Assembly: GCA_013423385.1 (NCBI GenBank)
Contig: BLZA01000030.1
Span: forward strand, 1,009,168-1,073,167
From: Naganishia liquefaciens
Taxonomy: Eukaryota > Basidiomycota > Tremellomycetes > Filobasidiales > Filobasidiaceae
Length of the DNA: 64,000 nt
Direction of reading: 5' to 3'
Shown here one piece after another: positions 23,198 through 34,945 of this stretch. Every line of letters starts with the position of its first letter. Position 1 is the first letter of the stretch. A program made the translations under genes and the position numbers. The notes beneath the pieces were generated by a model, which saw only the letters and a list, made by a program, of their open reading frames with translations, had not been told where the DNA came from and did no database searches.

Positions 23198-26100
23198 ATG
23201 AGTGGAGTGAGTCACGCCATCTGGCATTATGTATTCTGCTCCTGACGATCCCGCGTGCAGAATCCGTTTGTGCAGTCCGGGAATTCCTATCAGCAAGGCG
23301 CCGGGGCGCAATATGGCGTAACGGCCACACAGGGTCCATTAGTATCTGTTAATCAAGCGGATCGTAGAACAAGCGGTACGTGGAACCGCTCCAATTCACG
23401 AATAACTTTCATGCCTAACATCAGCTTACATTCTCAGGTCCCATGCCGATGGACGTCGACCCTCCAAGTGCTGTCGAAGCGTTCGTCTTCGAAGGACTTC
23501 CCTCAGCTTCGGGACCAAAAGCAAATGTCCCACCTGCACCTCCTATCTCTAAAGAAGAGCAGGAAAAGAGAGACCTTGCCGCATACTTTCCGACATTCCG
23601 GCCGGGACGGCATGTCAATTTCACGGATTTGCTAGGCTATGGCGGGGATATGGGATTTGCGCAATCAAGTCGGTACATGGAGGAACTGGCGGGCGATCAA
23701 AACAGGCGCAGAAAGATGGTAGATCTTGATGGTGAATGTCGTGCCTTTTGGGCCGTGAAGTGACAGCTAATCTCGCTTCTCTCAGTCACATTGATACCTG
23801 AAGAAGGTAACGAAGACCTGGACCCTCAAGATGAAGATGCACCGCCTATCAAAAAGAGGATCTCCTCCTGGTCGCAGACCATTGTGAAGAGCGACCGGTT
23901 CAAGGCTTCGTTGAATGGAGGCGGCAGGTTTTCGGAAATAGTGGACAAGGTGAGTTCCCGTATTGAACTTGGCCAAATAGAAAACGCTGATCGATTACCT
24001 AAAGTCGCTGCCACATCGTCAGGATATTACCAGAGCCAGCAAGGAGGGTACAGAGCAGGCCGAAGAGCTTTCCGCGGTGGCTTTGCTGAATTGGGAAGAC
24101 CAGATCCTGTGGGGTTTAGAGTAAGCCGAAACCTCAAGCTACCTTGTTCCAAGATTCTGAAGGATTTTTTTCTTTCTCAGTGTCAATGGAAAAGCCGATC
24201 CGCCTCGTAGAACAGCTCAGCCGGGAATCCGGCGGATAAATGTGGAACTCGAAAAGGAGAATTGGCTTCGAGAAATCGAGTGCGGCGAGGGCCTGGACGT
24301 CGGCACCGAGGACAACGCAGACAGCTCAGAAGAGCCTTTTATCCCTCTGGCCGCGATAAATCCATCCCTCGAGGCCTTGCGACTGCTTCATCGGCCTCGA
24401 ATCGATCACAACGGGTACCACCTCGACTTCTTCAACTTTTCCAACGATCATCTGTACGAACGTCCACAACCCAGAAAGGTCACGCTGCGGCAAACGGGTA
24501 CAATCGAACTCAAGCATGCTGGACCTGCTACCAGATTGCAAATGCCATTCGTAAGATTTGTTTCCGCCTGTCATCGCAAAGTCGCTGATTTCCTTTCGCT
24601 TTGTCCTCCAGTATAAATTGGATCTGTCTCGTGACGATCTTCAGCACTGGCACAGACCTTCTCTCCAATTCCCGACCGGTATCCCCCTGCGTTTCGAAAA
24701 ATTGGTTTCCACGGGGCGGACCAAGCAACAACGAGAAGCAATCAAGGCTATGCAGCGGCAAGGCAGGAAAGTGGATGTCGAGGTGCCCAAAACGACAAAG
24801 GACTTATCGATGAGCGATCGTGCTCCGTTTGCATTGTTCGAGTATTCTGTAAGTTCCCGCTTCCGCACAAAGAACACCTATCCTCCGCTGTCGCTGAAGC
24901 AGCGATATCCCCTCAGGAGGAGCGTCCGCTCATGTTGTCGAATTTTGGCATGGGTTCCGTCATGTACAACTATTACAGAAAGACCAATGACGAAGACGAG
25001 GATTTACCAAAGGTGTGTCGTCAAAGCCACATCCACAGAAGTCAGCTTGACGACTCATTTGTTGCACTATCAGCAAAACCTGGGACAAATGACAATCCTA
25101 CAGCCAAACGATGCACAGCCGTATCCATTGTCGATCGTCAAACCTGGACAAACCATGCGATCTTTAGAGAATAACTTGATGCGCGCTCCAGTCTTCGAGC
25201 ATCAACCGGAGCCGACCGACTTTCTGGTGGTCAGGTGAGTAGCCGATCACTCAGCAGCTTTGCTGCCCTTTTTTCACCAACATTCGACCGATAGGCAAAC
25301 CATCAATGGTTCGGCAAGATACTTCATCCGCCAAATCAATCATCTATTCGTTGTTGGACAAACGTATCCGCATCTACATCAAGTTGATCCACCGACCTCT
25401 AATGCCACTCGAGATAGGCGTACCAAGAGGAACAGGGATATCATTCGTCGTTTACTGTTGAAGAACAACGACATACTGAAAGAAAAGACCATGAGGCACC
25501 TGTTCCCGAGACTGCATTCGAGGGATGTTCAAAACATCTACAAGGTATGTGGCCAAATGCATGACATCCCTCATTGTGCTGAAGAATCATTGCAGACCTT
25601 CATGACAGTAGTCCCGACAAGCAAAGAGAAAGCTTGGCGTATGCTGACACCCAGCGACAATCCCGGCTCCAACAAGAAAATGCTCACAGATCTGGACAAG
25701 CAAGTATTGACGCCGGAAGAATCGGTCGTGCTGCATACCACCGAAGTGGCCGAAAGACTGCTGAAAGACGAGGGTCACGAACTCCCTGCGGACTCGAAGA
25801 CGGAAAAGTCTCTCGCCAGATCGGGTCCAACTACCGAGACCGACAACGACGGCGAGGGCAAGATACAGATTGGCGAAGTGCAACTAGCGCCTTGGTATAC
25901 CACAAAGGCCTATATTGACAAGGCAAAAGATCCGATGACGGGTGCGACCAATGCCTTTGCCCTGCAGTTGACCGGAGAGGGGGATCCCACCGGTATCAAG
26001 GAGGGTTTCAGTCTTGTGACACTCACAAGGAAGCAGATCGGCGAAAGTGAGTCAACCAGACCGGACCCTGCTCAACCAATGTTGACATTGTGACACCTTA

Positions 26101-27159
26101 GTCACGGAGCAGCGGAACAAGGAGCGAAATGCCGCTATTCAGAAGCGAGCCAGCCGGAACGCCAATAGCCGCGGCGGAAAAGCTCAAATTTCAGCCAAGG
26201 CTAATAATCTAAAGCCGATCGACTGGTATCGCATGGACGAAGAGAGAATTTGGAATGCTCAAAGGACGGCATTGATGAACAGTGTTCCTGCCCGTTACAC
26301 AGAAAAGGAGAGGGCCCGGCATATGGCTGCGGAGGAAGAAAGACGACGTACTCTTGACGGCCAAGAAGCGACGTACAATGGTTCAGACGTTCGGTTGAAC
26401 CCTGAACGAAAGTTGCGCATCACACGCCAGGTAGGTCGACCGCTATCGCCTGCCGCATAGCATGAGTTCACCTAAGAATTCAGATGCCGAACGGGGAAGT
26501 TCGCGTGGAAGATCTTGTCGGCGAGAGACTCATCATGACGTATCTCGAGCGAAGGCTGGCAACGGTACCCGATGACCGCCTTGGAGACGCGCTTTCGTCT
26601 GTTGCGGCGCAGGAACCTGCGGTGTCAGACCTGATAAAGAAGACGTGGGTCATTGTCGCCTATAAGGCGAGAATGAGGACTCATTGCTTTCGTTGGCAGC
26701 ATTCGAAGCCGGCTCAGCTCAGTGCATGATCGTCAACAGAAACAAGCGAAGAAAGCAGAGAAGGGTGGTAAACAGCAGAAAGTACGGATTCTGCGTAGAC
26801 CTGACGCTTTCGACCAATTGACGCATCTTTGTGTTTGCTATAGAAACCGAAAGGCGATATTACTTGTTCTGTTTGTGGAGGAACCGGCCATAGCAGTAAG
26901 AGGCTTTTGCTACGTAGCCCCTTACCCGCTGACATTCCGCAACAACACAGAGGCGCAAAGGGAAGTCTGCCCAGGAAGACCTACAGCCTTCACCAAACCA
27001 AACATGATGGATCAGCCACTTCCGACTCCGGGCTTGAGCTCTGGATTAGCAAGCAGCCTCATTACTCCTGGTACCACCGGGCCTCTCACGGATAGCAGTG
27101 CAACTGGAGGCAGCGGTTTCAAGCTCAAGTTCAACTTGCCAACAAACAGAAGCAATTAG
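23198..27159 (+). CDS. TAF1: TFIID subunit TAF1
   Basis: TAF1 is the largest TFIID subunit and the scaffold for core-promoter recognition. The first coding exon is only ATG AGT GGA (23198-23206), spliced to NPFVQSGNSYQQGAG. An N-terminal region with FPTFRPGRHVNFTDLLGYGG resembles the TBP-binding region. The large central domain (DUF3591 type) runs about 24240-26450: RLQMPFYKLDLSRDDLQHWH, RAPFALFEYSEERPLMLSNF, GMGSVMYNYYRK, GQTMRSLENNLMRAPVFEHQ, TDFLVVRQTINGSARYFIR, then VLQLTGEGDP-like and NPERKLRITRQMPNGE. A C2HC zinc knuckle (CSVCGGTGHSKAQREVC) lies at about 26865-26965. The protein ends SGFKLKFNLP. There are no bromodomains, as in budding yeast Taf1. About a dozen introns; length near 1100 residues. 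Confidence 0.93.
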
Positions 27160-27588
27160 GTCGAGAAAACTGCGCTTCGGATGTAATTCTGTGACGCAAG
27201 TAACTATGAGACCATGCATCATTGAAATACCGCCTCTGCCGTCACGGATAGGAATGCGAGGGTTGAGAATGTCGCCAGAGATGACCTCTCGATGAATCCG
27301 GGGGAACGCCGAGATAAGGCAGTGAAGGCCAGAATGTCAAGAATCAGGATAGCTGTCTCCGACATGACCGCACATGACCGCGCTAGCGTAAATGCCTCAA
27401 AAGTTAGCATCCGCGAGCGAGGCTAACCCGGTCATGCGCAGTGAGGCATTTATCGCGGGGGAGAGCGCTAGCATATATAATCATGCGATCCTCGCGATCC
27501 TCAGCCCAGTTACTCTCCTCCCACCCTTCTGCCTGGTCGGCCAAATATGCAACTGGCTGTTTCTGATTCAGCATGGCAGTTATTGACT
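27160..27588. other. Intergenic after TAF1
   Basis: About 430 bp, holding the inverted-repeat cluster at 27363-27472 and a TATATAA string just after it (27474-27480). No gene recognised. Confidence 0.5.
27363..27472. repeat. Cluster of short inverted repeats
   Basis: Pairs seen by eye: CATGACCG (27363-27370 and 27373-27380) against CGGTCATG (27429-27436); AATGCCTC (27391-27398) against GAGGCATT (27443-27450); GTTAGC (27403-27408) against GCTAAC (27422-27427); the palindrome CGCTAGCG (27381-27388) echoed by GCGCTAGC (27465-27472). The order is not perfectly nested, so it looks like a shuffled or decayed palindrome of about 110 bp. Confidence 0.7.
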
Positions 27589-28185
27589 TCAACTCTCGTC
27601 ACCTTCACTATACTCTTCGATATCCCAACGCTTCAAACCGATGTAAAGCCAACATGACCTCGAATCTTCCTCCATAATGTCATCTGAAAGAAGTTGAAGC
27701 TCAAATCCTTGATCGACGATGTCGCACGCATATATCCCATCATCACGGCGCACAACGACATCACCATCAGTATCACCTTCCCCGTTTCCTCGCCTTTCCC
27801 GGCCTGATCGCCAACTCTGGCCTAACAAACCGCTCAACGTTTGCGGCATTTTGCGTCGACCTCAAGTGATTGGTCGGAGACGGAATGGCTTGCGATTCAA
27901 GATGCGCCCTTTCGTCGATTGGTCGCATCCTATGACAGCCGGAGGTAAACGTCCAAGTGGCCATCGCACCGTAGCCGATTGCAAATATCGTCATCAATGC
28001 TTCATTTGTTGTCCAGTAAGACTATGGACTCTCACGCCGGGCTTGTCGGACTCTCGCGGTAAGTCACTGGCAGGAGGAATGCTGGTCAGGGTCAGCGTCT
28101 GGGCAGGATGACGGTACACGCGTGGGGGACGACGGAATGGCTGGTCAGACCGATTCTTAGTGCTCGAGGACATGTCAGTGGCCAT
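27589..28185 (-). CDS. Possible small spliced gene, no family recognised
   Basis: Minus-strand pieces with a protein-like look: a basic start (MATDMSSSTKNRSDQPFRRP) at 28185, a hydrophobic segment (TNEALMTIFAIGYGAMATWT) near 27940-28000 that could be one membrane helix, and an acidic C-terminal frame ending LKRWDIEEYSEGDES at 27589. I could not close the exons into one consistent frame. One alternative stops near 27773 after a basic tail. It may be one small membrane protein, two genes, or chance. It lies tail to tail with TAF1 and its start faces the ferric reductase promoter, about 125 bp away. Confidence 0.3.
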
Positions 28186-28310
28186 ATAGGTGCTTTAGCG
28201 GATGTACGATTTACCGTGAATACCTTTATCTCGATCTCATTACGCCCATACATCACTTCTCACTTCTGTCCCTGCGACTACTGAAAACTTGCATCCTGCA
28301 AAGCACGAGG

Positions 28311-30701
28311 ATGTACTTTGTTGAATCTACGCATCACAGTCATACAGACAATACCGGGCTGCTGCCCACTGACGAGCGTTTCAAGCCGACTTCGAAACAG
28401 AAGAATGCGGTGAGCATACTTATACTCAGAACCTGTCCCTAGTTGCACCGAGCTTACTTCTCTCGGATGATAGGCGAACGTCGGAAACGATCCCTGGGAT
28501 ACGACGCCAAGATACGGATACTGGTTGACGTATTACTGCACTAGTATCCTCGCCCTCGCCATTCTGAGCAATCTTTTTATGCGCTTCCTGGCATCCAGAA
28601 GGTAAATCGCACTGCTTCCGCTGCTTCTGTCGACCCGGCTAAATGGTCTTGATTTGCAGAGCAAGAAACAAGAACGACCGATTTGCAAAATTCGTCAACA
28701 AACCGCTGGCGCTTGCTCGTTTGACGGCATATCACACCGTGCCTAGTCGCTTCTTGCGTTTTCCCCGCACCAGCGCTGTGGTGATTGTGCTTGTCACGTT
28801 TGCTTGGACGACCGCCGTCTGCTTCGCGAAACATCCTTATTGTAAGAGAATCTCGACTTTGCAATTGGTAACAGGAATACTGAATGGGTCTGTACCAAGA
28901 TCGTCTGACCCGGAATTGGGGCACTTCGCCGCTTGCTCTAAGGGGAGAATGGTTCGCTACTGCCTTGATCCCGTGGACTTTGTCAGTCGCTGTGAGAAGT
29001 GAGAGCACGCAGCCAGCTGATCCCTCTTCCATTTCAGCGCCATGGCACACAAGGTGTCCCCCATAACGCTACTGACGTCGATCTCCCACGACCGGCTGCA
29101 AGTTTACCATCAATGGGGTGCAAGAGTCATGCGTACGTGCGAGAAAGGTACTGCGACTCACAGTCTGACAAAAATCATACTTCTAGTATTCTTTGCCACC
29201 GTACATACTTTGCCATTCATCATTCAGCCTCTTATGGACTGGCAAAATCTCCGTTCCACCGCATATGCCGGTAGCTTCATGAGCTACTTCTATAACTGGA
29301 CCGGCATTGGGGCCTACGTCCCCCTGTTCTGGCTGGTATTCAGCTCTTTCGCGCCCATCCGTAACTGGTGCTATGAGTTCTGGGTAGTTCAGCATGTTGC
29401 CACGGCGATTCTCTTTCTCGGGTTCATGTACCATCACACGCAGGCATGGCTTTACAGCTGGAACTACCTGTACGCCACCACTGCTGTTTGGCTCGCTTCT
29501 TGCATCACGAGAGTCGTCTTCACTTGGACGTTCACTGGGTTCCGTCCAATCAAGGCGGAGGCCCAAGTACTGGCAGGCGACATCGTAAAACTTGATATCC
29601 CTACCCGCTCAAAGTGGCTGCCAGGAGCACACGTCTTTGTCCGCTTTCCGGCCATCAACATCACTGTAAGCAAAAGCATCGCGTGACTGGAATGAGGTTT
29701 CTGACAATCCTTTCCAAAACCAGCAATGTCATCCGTTTACGATCGCCAGCATCCCCGATAGCAAGCGAGCTGAGACGCAAAACACCTTGTCCTTGCTAGT
29801 GTCAGCGCGCGCGGGCATCACCAAATCCGTACTGTCAAAGTGCGCCTTGAACGGAGGCCGGGTTTCTGTTATGGTACGTTTTCCGACAAGAAATCAGCCA
29901 CCCCATTCTTGTCTCATATACATACTATAGATCGACGGACCATACGGCGGAGTCCACTCATCTCTGTCGCGGCATGACAAGGTGCTCCTTGTTGGGGGAG
30001 GCGCCGGAATCACTTTTCTCATTCCGCAAATCTTCAGTCTCTTGGAAAAATCAGGTCACGTACGCTTCGTGCACCTGGTCTGGGCTGTGCCCTCCATAGG
30101 TGAGAGGATGGCTCTGAACGCAGCAGGCTTCCGCTAACGGCCTCGATGATGCAGAACGACTCGAGTGTCTTTCTCCCCTCTTTGAGCTGGTCTCTGCACT
30201 TGGACAATTACCCTTCAAGCTTCAAATCGACGTGTATGTGACGAGATCCAGCGCCCAGGATGGCCCGGAGCACCCGGACGTTACCGAGGAAAAACTCGCA
30301 GAAAAAGACCTTGAGGCCGAAGTGACCCTCCCGTCTCTCACGAGGCAGTCACGCGGAAGCGATCAGACGGAAGACGCCTCGAAGACTGCGAAAATGGCTT
30401 CTTGTCGCATTCGCTCATATCGATCCCTGTACACGCTACACTCCGGACGACCCGACATCGGGAATACTGTTCGCTCGTTCGCAAGCGATGCTCAGGGAGA
30501 GAGTCTGGCCATTGCAGGTGAGTTCTCTCTTCAGTCGCCAGAGTGTAACATACAATTAAAGTTGAATCCTGTTGAACAGTCTGTGGGCCAGGCCAACTCA
30601 GCGTTTCCGCAGGGAATGCATGTGCCGCTTTGCAACTGGACATCTTGCGGGGACGTGGGCCGGCTGAAGTAGCTCTTCATTCCGAAGCATTCACATGGTA
30701 G
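28311..30701 (+). CDS. Ferric reductase, FRE/NADPH-oxidase family transmembrane protein
   Basis: The enzyme moves electrons from NADPH through FAD and two haems across the plasma membrane to reduce ferric (or cupric) ions. Membrane segments begin at about 28520 (YWLTYYCTSILALAILSNLF). Haem-ligand helices are visible: SHDRLQVYHQWGARVM and WVVQHVATAILFLGFMYHHT, each with the spaced His pair. The FAD site HPFTIASIP and the NADPH loop LLVGGGAGITFLIPQ follow. The NADPH domain has a charged insert (about 30240-30400). It ends CGPGQLSVSAGNACAAL and then SEAFTW, the usual C-terminal aromatic. About eight introns; near 610 residues. No clear signal peptide. A GATA-type string (TTATCT, near 28226) lies upstream; iron regulation is plausible but inferred. 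No ferroxidase/permease pair sits beside it. Confidence 0.88.
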
Positions 30702-31452
30702 TAGCGTGGTCTCTGTTTTATCTTGTAGTATGGATGTACAATAATAAAGATGTCTTACCTTGTAGGATGGATGTACTTTAAAAGATTGACAAAGAGATAA
30801 TGAAAGCTTCATTGAGGGCTGCCACTGTACGCGGAATCTGGGGGAAACTGTGTGAACTTCTCCCATCAGCTCTCGATGAGAACACCATGAGGTGTCCAGC
30901 AAGATGGCAAGCTATCAGTCGATCTCGAGCGCAAAGGGACTAATAATTCGCGTCACGCGCTTTGAGCCGGGATGAAGGCACAAGTAACGCCGAGGCTGAC
31001 TTTGCTTGGGACGGGGATCGGGCGGTGTCTCAGGAGCCGACAGCGGCGTCGCAGTACGGATTGATACGGCGGCCTTGTTCTCGTTTGAGCATCCATCGTC
31101 TCTGCCCAGACGATCCGCACCTCGGTGGTAGCTCGTCATCGCCAGAGCTTGTCTCCGCTAGACAAAAGAATTCACCGCCGCGGCTCCGTAGCAGCGATCC
31201 GGATTGGACAGCCGGACCGGACCTCGATAGCTGCCTCGAATCCCCAATACCGCAAACAGCGACGAGAGCTAGATCGCAACTAATCGCTTTTCGTGGGGAC
31301 CACTTTTCACACTTGGCATCGTCGTCGGTATAGCTAGTCCTGAAGTGTGACGGCCAAGCACACAGTCTGTTCAGGCAAATTCCGGATCCATTGCCTTGGT
31401 CTCGGACTGGGTTTTTCCCGTAATTCAACTCTAACGCCAAACAACTGACCCG
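30702..31452. other. Intergenic ferric reductase to MED25-like
   Basis: About 750 bp. It contains a two-copy repeat just after the ferric reductase stop. Open frames on the minus strand (30915-31139, 31030-31440) are Arg/Ser-rich and show no family resemblance. Confidence 0.5.
30722..30776 (+). repeat. Two-copy 18-bp direct repeat in the ferric reductase 3' region
   Basis: CTTGTAGTATGGATGTAC (30722-30739) and CTTGTAGGATGGATGTAC (30759-30776) differ at one base, 37 bp apart. It lies 20 bp beyond the stop codon, so probably in the 3' UTR. Confidence 0.75.
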
Positions 31453-34400
31453 ATGTCTGTCCTCAAGCCTCCCATGACTCCAGCATCAATGGGATCGCTT
31501 CCGACGCCGACAGCCCAAGTCCTGCCTTCACCGGCGGGGAAACAAGGTCTCGGCGTCTCAACTTCTGCCCACACGCCGACCGCTATCACGTCGTCCTATC
31601 GTAGCTCAAACCCACATCTTCCCGGATCGCAGAAGTCTCGACGCGAGCAGGCTGTCGTCTTCGTGTTCGACGCAACGTATCTCACCAGAGAAATGTTCTT
31701 CAAGGTGACGGCAAAGGGCGGCAGTCTTGAAGGCATCATGAGGCGGTTGGTGGACAACGGCAAGCAGAGTGTCCGGGTCGGGAAGGCCTCTGAGGGACCG
31801 TCGAACGTTGCCAAGGCGGCTCGTTCGGGAGCAGCTGATGAGCAGGGTAAGGGAAAGGGAAAAGCGAATGAGGATGAAGGTTTCGAGGTACGTAGCGTTC
31901 AGATGCTCTGCCCCTACCCACGGGCTGAATTTAGTTCTTCCAGCTTCGAGTATCAACTATCGTCACATGTTCTCCCTCCTCTTCGTCACCATCATCTTCA
32001 ACGTCCAGAATTCTTTACCAGCAATACTTTCAGCCCTACAAGGACTTCATCATTGCCCTCCCCCTTCTTCTGGGTTACTTCAAATCAGCCCGCGATCTTT
32101 CACCAGAAATATCGACAGCGACTCCGCTCGCCGGCGTCAAATTCGGATACGGAGATCACCAGAATACTGGGGACGAAGACAAGGAATGGCTGGAAGAATT
32201 TGGATTGGCTGTTACAGCAGAAGAGGAGGCAGTCAAGCCGGAGCCAATGCCGCCAACGCCATCTCGTCGCGATGCGTCATCAAGCCAGTGTCTGCTCGAA
32301 GGCGCCGTCGCAGCGCTGGAGCTTTTCGACATTCAAAGAAATCACCCCTTCGTTGTACCAGATTTATCTGCCGCCAAGACGAGGAGTGGGGCGACGCCTT
32401 CACCATTTCCGCCAAATAAGCAATTATCCGCCACTTCTGGCCTAACGCCTCAGCAGCGTCCATCGCCTTTGTTATCGGCACTGCACTTGACACCGTCGGC
32501 AGCTCGCAGAGGCCGCCAGTCAGGTCAAGCGGACAGTATGGAACCAGACAAAACGGATACGTATCTCATCATATTCGCCGGAAAGGATCCTCTTTACACG
32601 GATGGCTTTAACTCTGCGCTCCCGAATACGCCAGTAGTGGACTCTGGTCGCTTGTCAAAACCTCGTACGCTCAAGGACCCAACATCGGATGTTCTGACCG
32701 GCTTGCCGTCTCCTTCTCCATCTCCTGAAGACAAACAATCAAATTCGAGGTCAGATCCGTCATCAAAATCGTCGTCACCGCAGGTCGTGATGGAAAACAA
32801 GAACAGGATGTACGATGGATTCGGGTGGAATCAGGTCCTCGAGCAGGTCTGGAAACGAGGCATCGCGTTCGGCTGGGTGCATCTTTACTCCGAGAACCCG
32901 TCCTCTGCGACCGCGCAACTTCCGGATGGTATCCTGGCAAAATTCTTCGATGCACTCAAGAAGCGTCCACAAGCGAAAGACGGTCGCGAGTACCGCGAAG
33001 AAGGACCATGGTGGCAAGCTAAGGACGGCGAAAAGGCCATGTTCAAGGGCTTGAATCCTCCGCGGGTGAAGAAACCCGAGGTAGAAATGAAGATTACCGT
33101 TGAAGCGGAGAAGAACGCGAATGGTAGGTGTAGTATGGTACAACTGGCCTGAATGCTGACTGTCATTTCACAGGCAAGCGGCCATATCCAGTTGGTGCGT
33201 CACCGCTGGAGCAAGATATGGCTACCGAAGCGAAACGATTCAAGGCCGATGCCGCAGCTGCCGCAGCCGCCAGGGTAGGCACACCTACCGGTTTACCGTT
33301 CCCGTCCCCGGCGTTACCAGGTATTCCAGGGCAAAACGGAGCAGGCAGTGCCAATATCACACCACAGCAGTTGGCCGCCTTGCAGCAGGCACGGGCGCAA
33401 GCCTTATTGCAGCGTCAGCAATCCGCATTGCAACGTAGCACAATGGCCAATGCAGCCAATGTGCCCGGTAACATGACACAAAATCCAGCATTGGCAAGCG
33501 GTGCAGCTGGAGATCAAGCGAAGAACATCAATCAGCTAAAGCAAGCCACGCTGGCAGCAGCTCCTCCTGTGGCTGGAGCCGGCGCGCAAGGCATCTCTGC
33601 TACACAGGGCATTCTTCACATGCAGGCATTGCAAAGTGAATTGATTCGGCAACAACACGCTCAGCTCCAGGTCAAACAACAGCATCAGTTGAAGTCTTTG
33701 CCACAAGCCGCGAATGCGAACGTCGCTGCAGCAGGCAATGCTCCCGGCGGTCCGTCTGCTGCGAATAGTGCCACAAAGGCAATGGCGGGTCCCGCGGTCA
33801 GACCACAAGCTTCACCGGCGAACCCGAGAGGAGCTGGCGAAATCGTCATTTGGAAGGGCAAGATCTCCACTCAGCCAAGCCGTTTCCAGCAAGATGCCAA
33901 AGCGAGAGAGGGTAAGCAACGATCAGTCGCTGTCGATGAGACTATGCTGATGTCTGCCTTCAGCTGCTCCATCTGTTGCGGCCCTCATTTCTACCAAGAA
34001 CGGCAAGGCGGATGACTACTTACCTGCACAGTGGCCGTCTGGGTGTAAGTTGGCCTTGATGACATGGCAGGCACGTGCTAATCATCGCTCCAGATTTGAC
34101 AATTACCGGAGCCAGAAAACTGGACGTTTTAGAGCTGCAAAATATGGCTCGCAAGGGGATCTGTCGTTTTGTGGAATTCCGACCGTTCGTGGAGGATGGA
34201 GGTGATGTGACGAAAAACGCCTTCATGGTGCAGCAGTTTGCAAACAAGCTTGCCAATAGCGCATTGGTACGTCTTGAAACGAAGTCTTCTATCAAGAACC
34301 AACCGTCGCCTTGCAGATGTTCATCTACCACTTCGGACCGCTGCCTGGATGCGGGGTTGTACTGGTTCCGCATCGTGGTCAGCCCAATGCGCCATATCGT

Positions 34401-34864
34401 CTACTCGGCGCTTGCTTTTTCGTAAGTAATTCAAGAGCATTCGAAATGCCGAAGGCTGATAGCGTTTGCAGACGAGCGCGATTCCAGCGACTCTCGGTCC
34501 TTTACCCGTGGTCAAACCGGGAGAGCAGCCTCAAAAGGCCACAGCGCCACAGTCTATGCCACCTCAGCCGCCCGCACAGCCCTCGATGGGTATGATAAAT
34601 CCGATGGTGAACGCGCACATACGACCACCCGGTCCGCAGGGATTACAGGCACCAGGGCCCAACCGACCGCCGATGTCGCTGCAAATGCAGATGCCGATGC
34701 CGATGGCGCAACAGCCACCCATTCCAATGAACAATCCTCCGCCGCTTCAGGCCATGCCCAATACATCTGGCATGGATGCCAGTCTTAACGACTTGACACC
34801 CGAGCAAATTCAGATGCTCATGAATCAGCTACAGCAGATGCAGGGCGGTAGTCTCATAACATGA
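31453..34864 (+). CDS. MED25: MED25-like Mediator subunit (VWA plus ACID-like domains)
   Basis: After a Ser/Thr/Pro-rich start the VWA-type fold begins at about 31645 (AVVFVFDATYLTREMFF) and continues YQQYFQPYKDFIIALPLLLG, VKFGYGDHQNTGD and SQCLLEGAVAALELFDIQ. The last resembles the MED25 SLIAEGLSTALQLFD block. WNQVLEQVWKRGIAFGWVHL closes it. A long Ala/Gln-rich linker (about 33200-33780) leads to a C-terminal domain: EIVIWKGKIS, LDVLELQNMARKGICRFVEF and ALMFIYHFGPLPGCGVVLVP, then APYRLLGACFF. Its order matches the human MED25 ACID/PTOV domain. The tail is Pro/Met/Gln-rich. About 1040 residues. MED25 is a Mediator tail subunit contacted by activators. Budding yeast lacks it, so the name rests on motif order, not on close identity. 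Five or so introns. Confidence 0.62.
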
Positions 34865-34945
34865 GCGTAGCGTATATGGCGTATTCAAAGATAATACTCC
34901 ATATCCTCCATCGTCAAAATTGGCTGACCTATACAACAACCTAAG

